Assembly (NCBI GenBank): GCA_028874795.1
Contig: JAPPHT010000001.1
Location: 1-34,319 of the forward strand
Reading direction: 5' to 3'
DNA length: 34,319 bases
Source: Chloroflexota bacterium
GTDB lineage: Bacteria > Chloroflexota > Dehalococcoidia > Lucifugimonadales > Australimonadaceae
Shown: positions 24,819-32,561 of the stretch, in pieces
How the letters are laid out: the number at the start of each line of letters is the position of its first letter
Position numbering within the stretch: the stretch's first letter is position 1
The notes under the pieces: model-generated
The model's database searches: none
Seen by the model: the letters and a program-made list of their open reading frames with translations, nothing else
What the model was told of the DNA's origin: nothing
Translations under genes and position numbers: made by a program

Positions 24819-25832
24819 ATGAGCACGGCGGACGACCGCGAACGCGGGCTCATGGTGGGCATCGCGGCGGGGAACCTGTTGGGCATCGTTGTCGAGGGCC
24901 GCACACAGAGCGAGGTGCGTCGCCGCTTCCCGGACGGCGTGCGCGACATCGCCGCCCGGCCCGGGTACCCGGACGACGACGACCTGGCGCAGTCGATCAT
25001 CATCGCGGAGGCAGTGGAGGAAGGCCCGCTCGACGTGGAAGACCTGGGCCACCGCTTCTGGGAGTGGGGCGAGGTCAACGGGCTGGGCATGGGCACTCTG
25101 ACGAGCAGGGTGCTCACGCTCTTCGGCGGCGACTACCCGCGGGGCTTGCGCTGGGGCACGCTGGACGACGTGCGGCAGCCGAAGGGGATGGCGATCGAGG
25201 ACGCCTCGCGGGAGGCGTGGGGCGGCAAGAGCGCGGGCAACGGGGCGCTGATGCGCTGCGCTCCCATCGCGGTCCGGTGGCGCGACGATGCCGTTGCACT
25301 CGCCCGGAACAGCGTCGTCAGCGCCGTGCCGACGCACTGGGACCGGCGGTGCGGATGGTCGTGCGTGGCGCTGAACATCGGCATCGCGGCCGCGCTGCGA
25401 GGCGAGATGATGGACACTGACGTGCTCATCGCGGCGTCGGAGGAAGCCGTGCGTCCCTCGCTGCCGGAGCTGTCGCAGTTCGGCTACGAGGCGCAGATGC
25501 CGGGCAGCGTACGGAACGCCATAAGGCAGGCCGCTGCGTCCGAGATAGGCGACATCGAATTCGATGGCTCGAACATGGGCTTCACGCTTTTGGCGCTGGA
25601 GGCCGGGCTCATCTCGCTCTGGCGCGCGCCGGACTTCGAACACGGCCTCCGCGCCGTCGTCGAGGCAGGCGGCGACACAGACACGAACGGGGCAATCGCA
25701 GGCGCTGCACTCGGTGCGCGGTTCGGCGTCGACGCCATCCCGCAACGCTGGCGCGACCGCATCGCGGAACTGCGCGAAGGACGCACGCCGATGGAGGAGT
25801 ACGCGGACAAGCTGGCCGCGGCGCGGGGGTAG
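24819..25832 (+). CDS. ADP-ribosylglycohydrolase family protein
   Basis: The 337-residue protein fits the DraG/ARH family, which removes ADP-ribose from proteins or small molecules using a pair of metal ions. Visible are GIAAGNLLGIVVEG at the N-terminus, an acidic metal loop YPDDDDLAQS (about residues 50-58, in place of the usual TDDT), GNGALMRCAPIA near 143, and the late metal motif GGDTDTNGAIAGAALGARFG near 280. The ligands therefore look complete. Only 3 nt separate it from the ligase stop, so it is almost certainly co-expressed with it. The partner that adds ADP-ribose is not in the window. A target cannot be deduced. Confidence 0.88.
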   Translation: MSTADDRERGLMVGIAAGNLLGIVVEGRTQSEVRRRFPDGVRDIAARPGYPDDDDLAQSIIIAEAVEEGPLDVEDLGHRFWEWGEVNGLGMGTLTSRVLTLFGGDYPRGLRWGTLDDVRQPKGMAIEDASREAWGGKSAGNGALMRCAPIAVRWRDDAVALARNSVVSAVPTHWDRRCGWSCVALNIGIAAALRGEMMDTDVLIAASEEAVRPSLPELSQFGYEAQMPGSVRNAIRQAAASEIGDIEFDGSNMGFTLLALEAGLISLWRAPDFEHGLRAVVEAGGDTDTNGAIAGAALGARFGVDAIPQRWRDRIAELREGRTPMEEYADKLAAARG

Positions 25833-25851
25833 GGGAGCAGGACAGCTGCGC

Positions 25852-25880
25852 TTGACAGCCCGGAGGGGTCTGCATAGCGT
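25852..25880 (+). promoter_or_regulatory. sigma-70-type promoter of the aldehyde dehydrogenase gene
   Basis: TTGACA (25852-25857) is separated by exactly 17 bp from TAGCGT (25875-25880). Transcription would start near 25887, leaving a short leader with GGAGGT before the ATG at 25906. Confidence 0.6.
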
Positions 25881-25905
25881 GGCGGACATCCAGCGGAGGT
25901 GTGAG

Positions 25906-27408
25906 ATGGCTACGGCAGTCAGCAGCGTAATGCAGTACAAGATGCTCATCGGCGGCGAGTGGGTCGATGCCTCGTCGGGGCAGACCTACGACTCAATGAA
26001 CCCGTACACCGGCCAGACGTGGGCGCAGATGCCCGACGCGCAGGCGGAGGACGTCGACCGGGCGGTTCAGGCGGCGCGCAAAGCGGTGAAGGACCCGGCG
26101 TGGCGCGGGATGGTGCCCGCGCAGCGCGGCGCGTTGCTGCGCAGGCTCGGCGACCTCGTTGCGGAGAACGCCGAGTACCTCGGCCAGATCGAGACGCGCG
26201 ACAACGGCAAGCTGATCCGGGAGATGTCCGCGCAGTGCAAGGCGGTGCCGAGCTACTTCTACTTCTACGCCGGACTCGCCGACAAGATTCAGGGCGCGAC
26301 CATACCTCTGGAGAAGACGTCCGTCTTCAACTACACGCTCCGCGAGCCGATAGGCGTCGTCGGCATCATCATCCCGTGGAACTCCCCGCTGCTGTTGCTC
26401 TCGTTCAGCCTCGCGGCGGCGCTCGCGGCCGGGAACGCGGTGGTCGTCAAGCCGTCCGAGCACGCGTCGGCCTCGACGCTGGAGTTCGCCAAGCTCGTCG
26501 AGCAGGCCGGCTTCCCGCCCGGCGTCTTCAACGTCGTGACGGGCTACGGCGCCGTGACCGGCTCCGCGATGGCGAGCCACCCCGGCATCGGCAAGCTGTC
26601 GTTCACGGGCGGGCCGGAGACGGCGCGCAAGATCGCGGAGCAGGCGGCGCTCAACCTCACGCCGACGCTGCTCGAGCTCGGCGGGAAGTCGCCGAATATC
26701 GTCTTCCCGGACGCCAACCTGCAGAACGCGGTGAACGGCACCATCGCTGGCATCTTCGCCGCGGGCGGTCAGACGTGCATCGCCGGCTCGCGCCTGCTCC
26801 TCCACGAGGACATCCACGACGAGTTCATGGAGCGGCTCGTGGCGCGCACCCGCGACATCAGGATGGGCGACCCCGCCGCGATGGAGTCCGAGCTCGGCCC
26901 GCTGGCGACGACGGCCCAGCTCGCCAAGGTGGAGTCGTTCGTGGAGAGCGCACGTGCGGAGGGCGCGGAGCTCGTCTACGGCGGCTGCCGGCCGGACGCG
27001 CCGGAACTCGCGGCGGGCTGGTTCTACATGCCCACCATCTTCGGCGGCGTGCGCAACGACATGTACGTCGCGCAGGAGGAAGTCTTCGGACCGGTGCTCG
27101 GCGTGCTGCGCTTCCGCGAGGAGGAAGAGGCGGTCGCGATGGCGAACGACACGCGGTACGGCCTCGCGGCGGGCATCTGGACGGACGACATCAAGCGCGC
27201 GCACCGTCTCGCCCGCGACCTCGACGCGGGCACGGTCTGGATCAACATGTACCGTGCGCTGTCGTATGCGTCGCCGTTCGGCGGGTACAAGGGCTCCGGG
27301 CACGGACGCGAGCTTGGCGTCGAGGCCATCAACGAGTTCACGCAGGTGAAGAGCGTCTGGGTGGAGCTCGCCGAGACGACGCCGGACCCGTTCGTGCTGC
27401 GGATCTAG
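25906..27408 (+). CDS. NAD(P)-dependent aldehyde dehydrogenase
   Basis: The 500-residue enzyme belongs to the classical aldehyde dehydrogenase superfamily, oxidising an aldehyde to the acid. It has GIIIPWNSPLLL (cofactor site), KPSEHASAS, FTGGPETARKIAEQAA, the general base in LLELGGKSPNIVF, the catalytic cysteine in AAGGQTCIAGSRLLL and EEVFGPVLGVLRF. Length and order are typical. The start at 25906 has GGAGGT 5 nt upstream and its own promoter. It is convergent with the small membrane protein genes. Sequence motifs do not identify the aldehyde. Confidence 0.93.
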   Translation: MATAVSSVMQYKMLIGGEWVDASSGQTYDSMNPYTGQTWAQMPDAQAEDVDRAVQAARKAVKDPAWRGMVPAQRGALLRRLGDLVAENAEYLGQIETRDNGKLIREMSAQCKAVPSYFYFYAGLADKIQGATIPLEKTSVFNYTLREPIGVVGIIIPWNSPLLLLSFSLAAALAAGNAVVVKPSEHASASTLEFAKLVEQAGFPPGVFNVVTGYGAVTGSAMASHPGIGKLSFTGGPETARKIAEQAALNLTPTLLELGGKSPNIVFPDANLQNAVNGTIAGIFAAGGQTCIAGSRLLLHEDIHDEFMERLVARTRDIRMGDPAAMESELGPLATTAQLAKVESFVESARAEGAELVYGGCRPDAPELAAGWFYMPTIFGGVRNDMYVAQEEVFGPVLGVLRFREEEEAVAMANDTRYGLAAGIWTDDIKRAHRLARDLDAGTVWINMYRALSYASPFGGYKGSGHGRELGVEAINEFTQVKSVWVELAETTPDPFVLRI

Positions 27409-27429
27409 CGTAGGCGCTGCTTCAGAATA

Positions 27430-27465
27430 GCGATAGCGCGGTTGGCCTTGTGCTCTGGCTATCGC
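27430..27465. terminator. hairpin between convergent genes
   Basis: GCGATAGC (27430-27437) is the exact reverse complement of GCTATCGC (27458-27465), with a 20-nt loop. It lies 21 nt past the aldehyde dehydrogenase stop and overlaps the last codon and stop of the leftward small gene. No T-run is visible. It may end transcripts from either side. Confidence 0.35.
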
Positions 27466-27638
27466 CTCTTGGCGCCCTGGAGGGTAAGCAGTAGGAACGC
27501 CAGCAACATCAGGGCTACGGCCAGCACAACCAGCAGGGTCACGACCATTTCAGGCAGGGAATAGACGAGGCCCCAGACGAGCACCCCCATCATCACCACG
27601 CCCACTGCGCCGAGGCTTATCCATACCGATGCGGGCAT
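27459..27638 (-). CDS. small membrane protein, 59 residues
   Basis: The product has two hydrophobic segments (about 4-26 and 30-52) separated by a very short SLPEM turn and ends in a basic tail GAKRR, suggesting a hairpin in the membrane. GAGGAG 7 nt before the ATG at 27638 overlaps the stop of the preceding small gene, so translation is probably coupled. No family was recognised. The frame is open further upstream but that part overlaps the neighbour. Confidence 0.6.
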   Translation of the reverse strand: MPASVWISLGAVGVVMMGVLVWGLVYSLPEMVVTLLVVLAVALMLLAFLLLTLQGAKRR

Positions 27639-27642
27639 CGCT

Positions 27643-27822
27643 CTACTCCTCGCCTTGTTCCCGGGATCTGGAGCGCTCAACGAGTCCTACAGCCGTCAAC
27701 GAGACGAACAGGACAACCAGCACCAGACCAACTCCTACTCGGGCGTCCACGGGGTCGAGTTGCCATGCCCTCGGCAACAGCCAACTCAACGCGGATGCTG
27801 CCAGAATTGTATCTGCCGCCAC
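27643..27822 (-). CDS. small membrane protein, 59 residues, GTG start
   Basis: The likely product is MAADTILAASALSWLLPRAW (first residue from GTG) with two hydrophobic stretches (about 4-17 and 29-48) and a charged tail ERSRSREQGEE. It lies 19 nt after the stop of the substrate-binding-fold gene and 4 nt before the next small gene. The Shine-Dalgarno sequence is weak, so the start is uncertain; the longer frame to 27915 overlaps the neighbour out of frame. No family was recognised. Confidence 0.45.
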   Translation of the reverse strand: MAADTILAASALSWLLPRAWQLDPVDARVGVGLVLVVLFVSLTAVGLVERSRSREQGEE

Positions 27823-27841
27823 GAGAGTGTCGACTCGATCC

Positions 27842-28756
27842 TCACACGAAGAGTTCCTCCAGCGTCCAGCGCCTGCGGATGATCTCCGTCTCGTAGAGGT
27901 AGTCCACGACGGCACTTACGGACGCGCCGTGTACGTCGAGGCCCTGCGCCCTGGGGAAAAGCCCGATGCGCCGCAGGTCGCCCGCGAGCAGGCCCTGGTG
28001 GACGGAGTCGTCCGGCTCCTCGTCCATGTAGATGGGGGTCGCCTCGTCCATCGCCTTGCAGACGGCGTCCGCAAGGCCGGGGTGATCGGCGGCGGACTCT
28101 TCTTTCATCACCAGCAGCGTGTTGATGGGGAAGACGCCCGTCTCCTCGTGGTAGCGCTGCAGGAGCGTGTAGGGATCGTCGATCAGCAGCCGCACGTTCG
28201 ACGCCAGGGCCGCGTTGCCGCCCGCGACCACGAGCGCGTCGAGGTCTCCTGCCGCGAGCCGCCCGTCGAGGTCCGACATCTGCTCGCGGGCGAAACGCTC
28301 CGGCTTGGGGTAGGGCACGCCGCGCAGCGAGTCGTTCTCGCCCTCGACCCACGTGATGCTGTCGGCGGCGACGCCATAGTGGTGCGCGAGGATGCCGCGC
28401 AGCCAGACCGCGGGATTCGAAGCGAAGCCGAGCGGCACGCCGACGCGCTTGCCCGCAAGGTCGCCGATCTCGGCGATCCCCGCGGCGTCGTTGACGGTCA
28501 CGCCGGTGAGCGGGAAGAAGAGGTTGGGGAAGATGGGCAGCGCGACGAGGTCCACACCGTTGTCCTTCGCCACGATGAAGTTGCCGATGGTGAGTTCGCC
28601 GACGTCGTACGGGCGCGTCGTGACCATCGCGGGGAAGATGGGCGCGGGCGCCGGGCCCGCGTCGACGAGTTCCACGTCCGGGTAGTCGACAGAGACGCGC
28701 CCGCTGAGCAGGTGTCGCGTGATGAGGCGGTTCCCGACCGCTACCGATACCGCCAT
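27842..28756 (-). CDS. 4,5-dihydroxyphthalate decarboxylase-like protein (periplasmic-binding fold), second copy
   Basis: The 304-residue protein resembles its operon neighbour at 29386-30354 and the 4,5-dihydroxyphthalate decarboxylase/NMT1 group. Shared features are YDVGELTIGNFIVAKDNG, VALPIFPNLFF, then IGDLAGKRVGVPLGFASNPAVWLRGILAHHYGV (here quoted in pieces: GKRVGVPLG and WLRGILAHHYGV). There is no signal peptide, arguing for a cytoplasmic enzyme or sensor rather than a transport binding protein. Its ATG overlaps the stop of the cupin gene by one base (TAATG). Reaction and substrate are not determinable; a decarboxylation of an aromatic acid would be the family-based guess. Confidence 0.78.
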   Translation of the reverse strand: MAVSVAVGNRLITRHLLSGRVSVDYPDVELVDAGPAPAPIFPAMVTTRPYDVGELTIGNFIVAKDNGVDLVALPIFPNLFFPLTGVTVNDAAGIAEIGDLAGKRVGVPLGFASNPAVWLRGILAHHYGVAADSITWVEGENDSLRGVPYPKPERFAREQMSDLDGRLAAGDLDALVVAGGNAALASNVRLLIDDPYTLLQRYHEETGVFPINTLLVMKEESAADHPGLADAVCKAMDEATPIYMDEEPDDSVHQGLLAGDLRRIGLFPRAQGLDVHGASVSAVVDYLYETEIIRRRWTLEELFV

Positions 28757-29343
28757 TACGGGTCCGGCGTCATGGCGGAGGAGAAGATGGCGCTGCGCCC
28801 GCTCTCAACGTCGTAGCGGTGGCGCTGCACCTTGTCCAGGTCCATGCTCGTGATGCGGCAGTAGATCGTCTCGTCGCTGGGCGAGCCCTGCACGCTGTGG
28901 ATCTCGCCGGGCAGGATGTAGTGGACATCGCCCGCTCCCTGCTCCATGACCTCCACGACCTCGAACGCCGGCATCTCGGCGTCGGCGCTGTCGTGGCGGT
29001 AGGCGTAGCGCGTCTGGGTGTTGCCGCCGCTCTTGACGCCGTAGGCGACCCAGCAGACGCCGTGGTCGTGCGGGGCGGGGCGCTTGAGCTCCTGGGGGCC
29101 CTGGCGGTAGGCCAGTACGACGAACCCGGGCCCCGGGTGACCGTACTCGGCGTCCCGGTAGATCTCGTAAGTGCCGTTGCCGTCGCCGAACTTCTCGCTG
29201 TTCTCCGGCCAACCGTTGTCGAACGCGCGGCGCATGAGCTTGGCGATGTTGTGCGCCTGCTGCACGGAGTCGCGATGGGTGGCAAAGACCTCGCGGAGGT
29301 CGGCGATGAACTGCTGCTCGGTGTAGACCGCGGTCTGTGTCAT
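28756..29343 (-). CDS. cysteine-dioxygenase-like cupin
   Basis: The 195-residue protein has the layout of cysteine dioxygenase-type thiol dioxygenases: a helical N-terminus, then PAPHDHGVCWVAYGVKSG with the HxH metal pair (about residues 91-93), and a third histidine in LPGEIHSVQGS (about 146). Such proteins bind one iron with three histidines and add O2 to a thiol or related substrate. GAGGAG precedes the ATG at 29343. It sits between two dihydroxyphthalate-decarboxylase-like genes, which suggests an oxidation step in the same pathway. The actual substrate is unknown. Confidence 0.75.
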   Translation of the reverse strand: MTQTAVYTEQQFIADLREVFATHRDSVQQAHNIAKLMRRAFDNGWPENSEKFGDGNGTYEIYRDAEYGHPGPGFVVLAYRQGPQELKRPAPHDHGVCWVAYGVKSGGNTQTRYAYRHDSADAEMPAFEVVEVMEQGAGDVHYILPGEIHSVQGSPSDETIYCRITSMDLDKVQRHRYDVESGRSAIFSSAMTPDP

Positions 29344-29385
29344 GTCGGTTCTCCTCTCTGGGCTGCTGTCCCTGGCGTGGTAGTT

Positions 29386-30354
29386 TTACGTCTCCAGTGT
29401 CGTCTCGAAGAAGAGGTCCTCCACGGCGAGCGGGCCGGGGATGAGGCCCTGCTCGACCTCGTAGCGGATGAAGCGTTCGAGGTTGGCGCGGTTCGCCGCG
29501 ACGCCGGTTGGCCACGGGTCGGGCCCGAGCACGCGGCGCTCCTCCTCAAGGTAGTGGCGGCCCCACGTGAGCCTGCTCCAGTTGGGGTCGTCCATGTAGT
29601 GCGTCCACTGCCGCTTCGCCTGCTCGAAGCCGTCCAGCAGGCTCACCGGCGCCCACGGGTGCTCTTCGGCTACCTCCGACTTCATCGCCACCACGTGCAT
29701 GATGGGATAGAAGCCGTTGCGCTTGAAGTAGCTCACCTCCTCGGCGCGCGGGTCGTCGAAGAGCCGGCCGACCTCCGGCGCGCCGTCCAGGTACGGCTGC
29801 GGCGGGCGCGGCGACAGGAACGCCGACACCTCGCCCTCGACGAGCGCGTCGCCGAGCCTGCGCCCCCGGTCCATGCGCTCGAGCGTCACGCCGGGCGGCG
29901 GGTCGAACTCGACCGGCTCGTCGGCGGTCGTTACCCACGTCACACCGTCGAGGGGCACGCCGTACTCGCTGCCGAGGTCGCCCTTCGCGAGCACGGAGAG
30001 CGTCGTCTGGAACGAGCGCAGCGCGACGCGCTTGCCGATGAGGTCTTTCGGCCCGCCGATGCCGGACTGCGTATTCACGTACATCTGCGATTGGCTGAAG
30101 AGCCGCCGTGGGAAGACGGGGATGGCCGTGAGCGCGGCGCCGCGCGCCTTCGCCATGACATACGAGCCGAGCGACAACTCGCAGACGTCGAACTCGCGAT
30201 GCAGCAGCATGCGCTCGTGGCGTCTGCCGCCCGCGCCGTCCTGACCGACAATCAGCACGGTGGGCTCGATGCCCTTCGGGTGCACCGTTCCCTCCACCCA
30301 CGGCACGTGCCGGTCGTAGTGCTCGAGTGCGATGCTCAGCGGAACGTCGGCCAT
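29386..30354 (-). CDS. 4,5-dihydroxyphthalate decarboxylase-like protein, first copy
   Basis: The 322-residue protein has the hallmarks of the 4,5-dihydroxyphthalate decarboxylase group: an opening LSIALEHYDRHVPWVEGTV, REFDVCELSLGSYVMAKARG, TAIPVFPRRLF, YVNTQSGIGGPKDLIGKRV and a C-terminus with NLERFIRYEVEQGLI. It has no signal peptide. Its ATG follows the TAG of the preceding gene with no gap, with GAGGAG inside the end of that gene, so the two are coupled. Enzymes of this group remove a carboxyl group from dihydroxyphthalate in known cases; whether this one does is unproven. Confidence 0.82.
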   Translation of the reverse strand: MADVPLSIALEHYDRHVPWVEGTVHPKGIEPTVLIVGQDGAGGRRHERMLLHREFDVCELSLGSYVMAKARGAALTAIPVFPRRLFSQSQMYVNTQSGIGGPKDLIGKRVALRSFQTTLSVLAKGDLGSEYGVPLDGVTWVTTADEPVEFDPPPGVTLERMDRGRRLGDALVEGEVSAFLSPRPPQPYLDGAPEVGRLFDDPRAEEVSYFKRNGFYPIMHVVAMKSEVAEEHPWAPVSLLDGFEQAKRQWTHYMDDPNWSRLTWGRHYLEEERRVLGPDPWPTGVAANRANLERFIRYEVEQGLIPGPLAVEDLFFETTLET

Positions 30355-31416
30355 CTAAATCTCCTCTCCGTAGTCGCGTGCCATCTCGCGGATACTCTCT
30401 TCCTGCAGCAGGATCGAGCGGCCGTTCTCCCAGAAGAGGTGACCGTCCAGCTCGATCGTCTGGTCGGAGACGTAGGCGGAGAGCGGCGACGGCGTCCTGC
30501 CGATGTGGAAGTGCATGACGTCCTGGTTGCTCTGCTGCCCGGGGCGCTTCGTCGCCTTGGGATGGAACCCGCCGTGGAACGAGTCGAGCGCATACGCGGA
30601 TTCGGTCCCGTAGCGCTCCTCGCTCACGTCCAGCAGGTGCTGGAGCTGCGCGCTCGTCCAGACGGTGTTCCCGGTGGGGTCGTCCTTCTGTCCGGGCCTC
30701 GACGGCTCCTCGCGCCATTCGATGCCCCTGAGCGTGTTGTCGCTTATCTCCAGCAGCATCGGGTTGTGGAACTGCTCGCGGTCGGCCATGCCGGGATGGT
30801 CGAAGGCTACGACGCCGCTCCCGTCCGCGCTGCCGATGGGGGCGTACACCTCGCCGGGGAAGACGCGCTCGGTGCGGCTCATCTCCGCGTCCTGCACGAA
30901 GAAGGCGTCCGCGACCTCGCTCGCGTGTGCCACGCGTCCCGTGACCTCGGTGCCTCGCGGACTCGTGACGCGGTAGGTCGAAGCCTGTCCCGTGCGCTCT
31001 TCGATGCGGTGCGCGAGCGCCATCACGAGGCGCCAGTCGAAAAGGGCGTGCGGCGTGGTCATGGCTTCCGGGGCGCGGATGCGGTTGTTGATGCGCACGA
31101 GCCCCGCCGAGCCGTTCGCGCGCAGGTGATCCAGCAGCACGGCACGGTTCAGGTTGCAGTTCATCAGCAGCTTGTCGGCGCCCAGCACCGCTCCCGCGAC
31201 GGGGGCCGGAAGCTCCTCAGCGCGTGCCAGCGAGTCCACCCAGAGCGAGTAGGGGACGCCTCCCGCATCGGCGATGGCCTGTTCGATCAGCGCGGCGAGC
31301 TCCGTGTCGAAGGCGCCGCGCTCGTTCAACAGCAGCACGGCCTCGCCCGGTTCGACGGCGGCACAGTGCCTGATGAGATTGGTCACACCCGCCTGAACGG
31401 CTGCGGCATCGGCCAT
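30355..31416 (-). CDS. M29 aminopeptidase / NicX-like metalloprotein
   Basis: The 353-residue protein is built like the aminopeptidase T fold that also includes the 2,5-dihydroxypyridine dioxygenase NicX. The region FPGEVYAPIGSADGSGVVAF corresponds to the conserved core; the metal region is ALDSFHGGFHPKA (about residues 276-287) and VMHFHIGRTPSP (about 303-313). In characterised members as I recall them the last motif is H-x-D; here it is H-F-H, so a histidine seems to replace the carboxylate ligand. The start at 31416 follows AGGAGGAG. It lies 17 nt after the amidohydrolase stop in the same operon. Peptidase, ring-cleaving oxygenase, or another metal-dependent activity are all possible. Confidence 0.7.
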   Translation of the reverse strand: MADAAAVQAGVTNLIRHCAAVEPGEAVLLLNERGAFDTELAALIEQAIADAGGVPYSLWVDSLARAEELPAPVAGAVLGADKLLMNCNLNRAVLLDHLRANGSAGLVRINNRIRAPEAMTTPHALFDWRLVMALAHRIEERTGQASTYRVTSPRGTEVTGRVAHASEVADAFFVQDAEMSRTERVFPGEVYAPIGSADGSGVVAFDHPGMADREQFHNPMLLEISDNTLRGIEWREEPSRPGQKDDPTGNTVWTSAQLQHLLDVSEERYGTESAYALDSFHGGFHPKATKRPGQQSNQDVMHFHIGRTPSPLSAYVSDQTIELDGHLFWENGRSILLQEESIREMARDYGEEI

Positions 31417-31433
31417 CGCACTCCTCCTCGCGT

Positions 31434-32525
31434 CTAGTTCAGCCCGTAGAAGCGCTCTGCGTTGCCGTGCAGGATGGCTGCCTTGTCCGCGTCGGTCAGC
31501 GCCGGGTTCTCGCGGATCTCGGCGATCTCCTCCTTGCACGTCTCATGGTTGACCTCGTGCGGGAAGTCGGACGAGAAGATGAACGCCTTGTTGCCGGCCA
31601 CCTTCACCGCGAAGGGGAGCGTCAGCTCGCCGCCCTCCACGCCGACGTAGACGCGGCCCTCGTCCACGTGCTTCAGAATGTAGTCCGTCACGGACTCGCC
31701 GTCCTTCAGCTGCATGAAGCGCTGGTTCGGGTCGTACTGGATGTGGCTGTCCCACGAGCGCTGGAAACGCTCCAGGCAGCCCACGAACCAGGCGCATCCC
31801 GCCTCCAGGAAGCCGAACTTCGCGTTGGGGTAGCGCTCCAGCACGCCGTTGAAGACGATACCGGCGAAGTTGACCATCTGACCGAACGGGTGGCCGAGCG
31901 CGTTGACCGGCGCGTAGGGGCTCATGTCGTCCAGCCCCATGTGGTCGTGCACGCCTCCGTGGATGCCGATGGCGCAGCCGAGGCGGTCGGCCTCTTCGTA
32001 GATCGGCCAGTACTTCGAGTCGCCCAGGTGGTTCTGGAGCTGGAGCGCGCCGGTGCCGGGAAGCATAGCGCCGGAGAAGCCGAGCTCCTTCACGATGCGC
32101 CGCAGTTCGACGACGGCCTCCGCGGGTTCCTGCAGTGGGACGAGGCCCATCGCCTGGAAGCGCGAGTCCTTGCTGACGTACTCGTCGTAGACCCAGTTGT
32201 TGTAGGCACGCGCGAGCTCGATGGCCCAGTCGCGGCTGACCACGCGCCCGAAGGCGAGGCCGTTGGACGTGTAGAGCACCGTCTTGTCGACGCCAACGTC
32301 GTCCAGGAAGTCGATCCATCCCTCGCGGCCGACGCGGGCGAACGCGCCCTCCGGCAGGAAGTGCCGGTTCGCCGCATGGAGGTGGTCGTTGGGTGGGAAG
32401 GGCCCTCGGGTCGTCACGAAACTGCGGTCCTGGTAGTCCTCGGGCATCCGCGCCCAGATGGCCGCGTGGTCCTCGACGAGGTGGCCGTCGCCGTCAACGA
32501 TGCGTTCCAGGTTTTCAGTGACCAT
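31434..32525 (-). CDS. amidohydrolase family 2 protein, copy B
   Basis: The 363-residue enzyme has a TIM-barrel amidohydrolase pattern: metal motif DGDGHLVED at residue 11 (D-x-H rather than H-x-H), GCAIGIHGGVHDH near residue 180, FGFLEAGCAWF near 240, and IFSSDFPHEVNHE near 320 with the catalytic aspartate. Family relatives include aminocarboxymuconate-semialdehyde decarboxylase and gamma-resorcylate decarboxylase, so either hydrolysis or non-oxidative decarboxylation is possible. It is a clear paralogue of the next upstream gene (36 nt away), with most motifs identical. AAGGAG precedes the ATG at 32525. Confidence 0.88.
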   Translation of the reverse strand: MVTENLERIVDGDGHLVEDHAAIWARMPEDYQDRSFVTTRGPFPPNDHLHAANRHFLPEGAFARVGREGWIDFLDDVGVDKTVLYTSNGLAFGRVVSRDWAIELARAYNNWVYDEYVSKDSRFQAMGLVPLQEPAEAVVELRRIVKELGFSGAMLPGTGALQLQNHLGDSKYWPIYEEADRLGCAIGIHGGVHDHMGLDDMSPYAPVNALGHPFGQMVNFAGIVFNGVLERYPNAKFGFLEAGCAWFVGCLERFQRSWDSHIQYDPNQRFMQLKDGESVTDYILKHVDEGRVYVGVEGGELTLPFAVKVAGNKAFIFSSDFPHEVNHETCKEEIAEIRENPALTDADKAAILHGNAERFYGLN

Positions 32526-32561
32526 GGCTCTGCTCTCCTTGGGTTCGTCGTGGCTCCCCGG

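Noticed and set aside
28819-31437. 872-residue plus-strand open frame
   Set aside because: It runs antisense through three recognised genes and has shadow-like composition.
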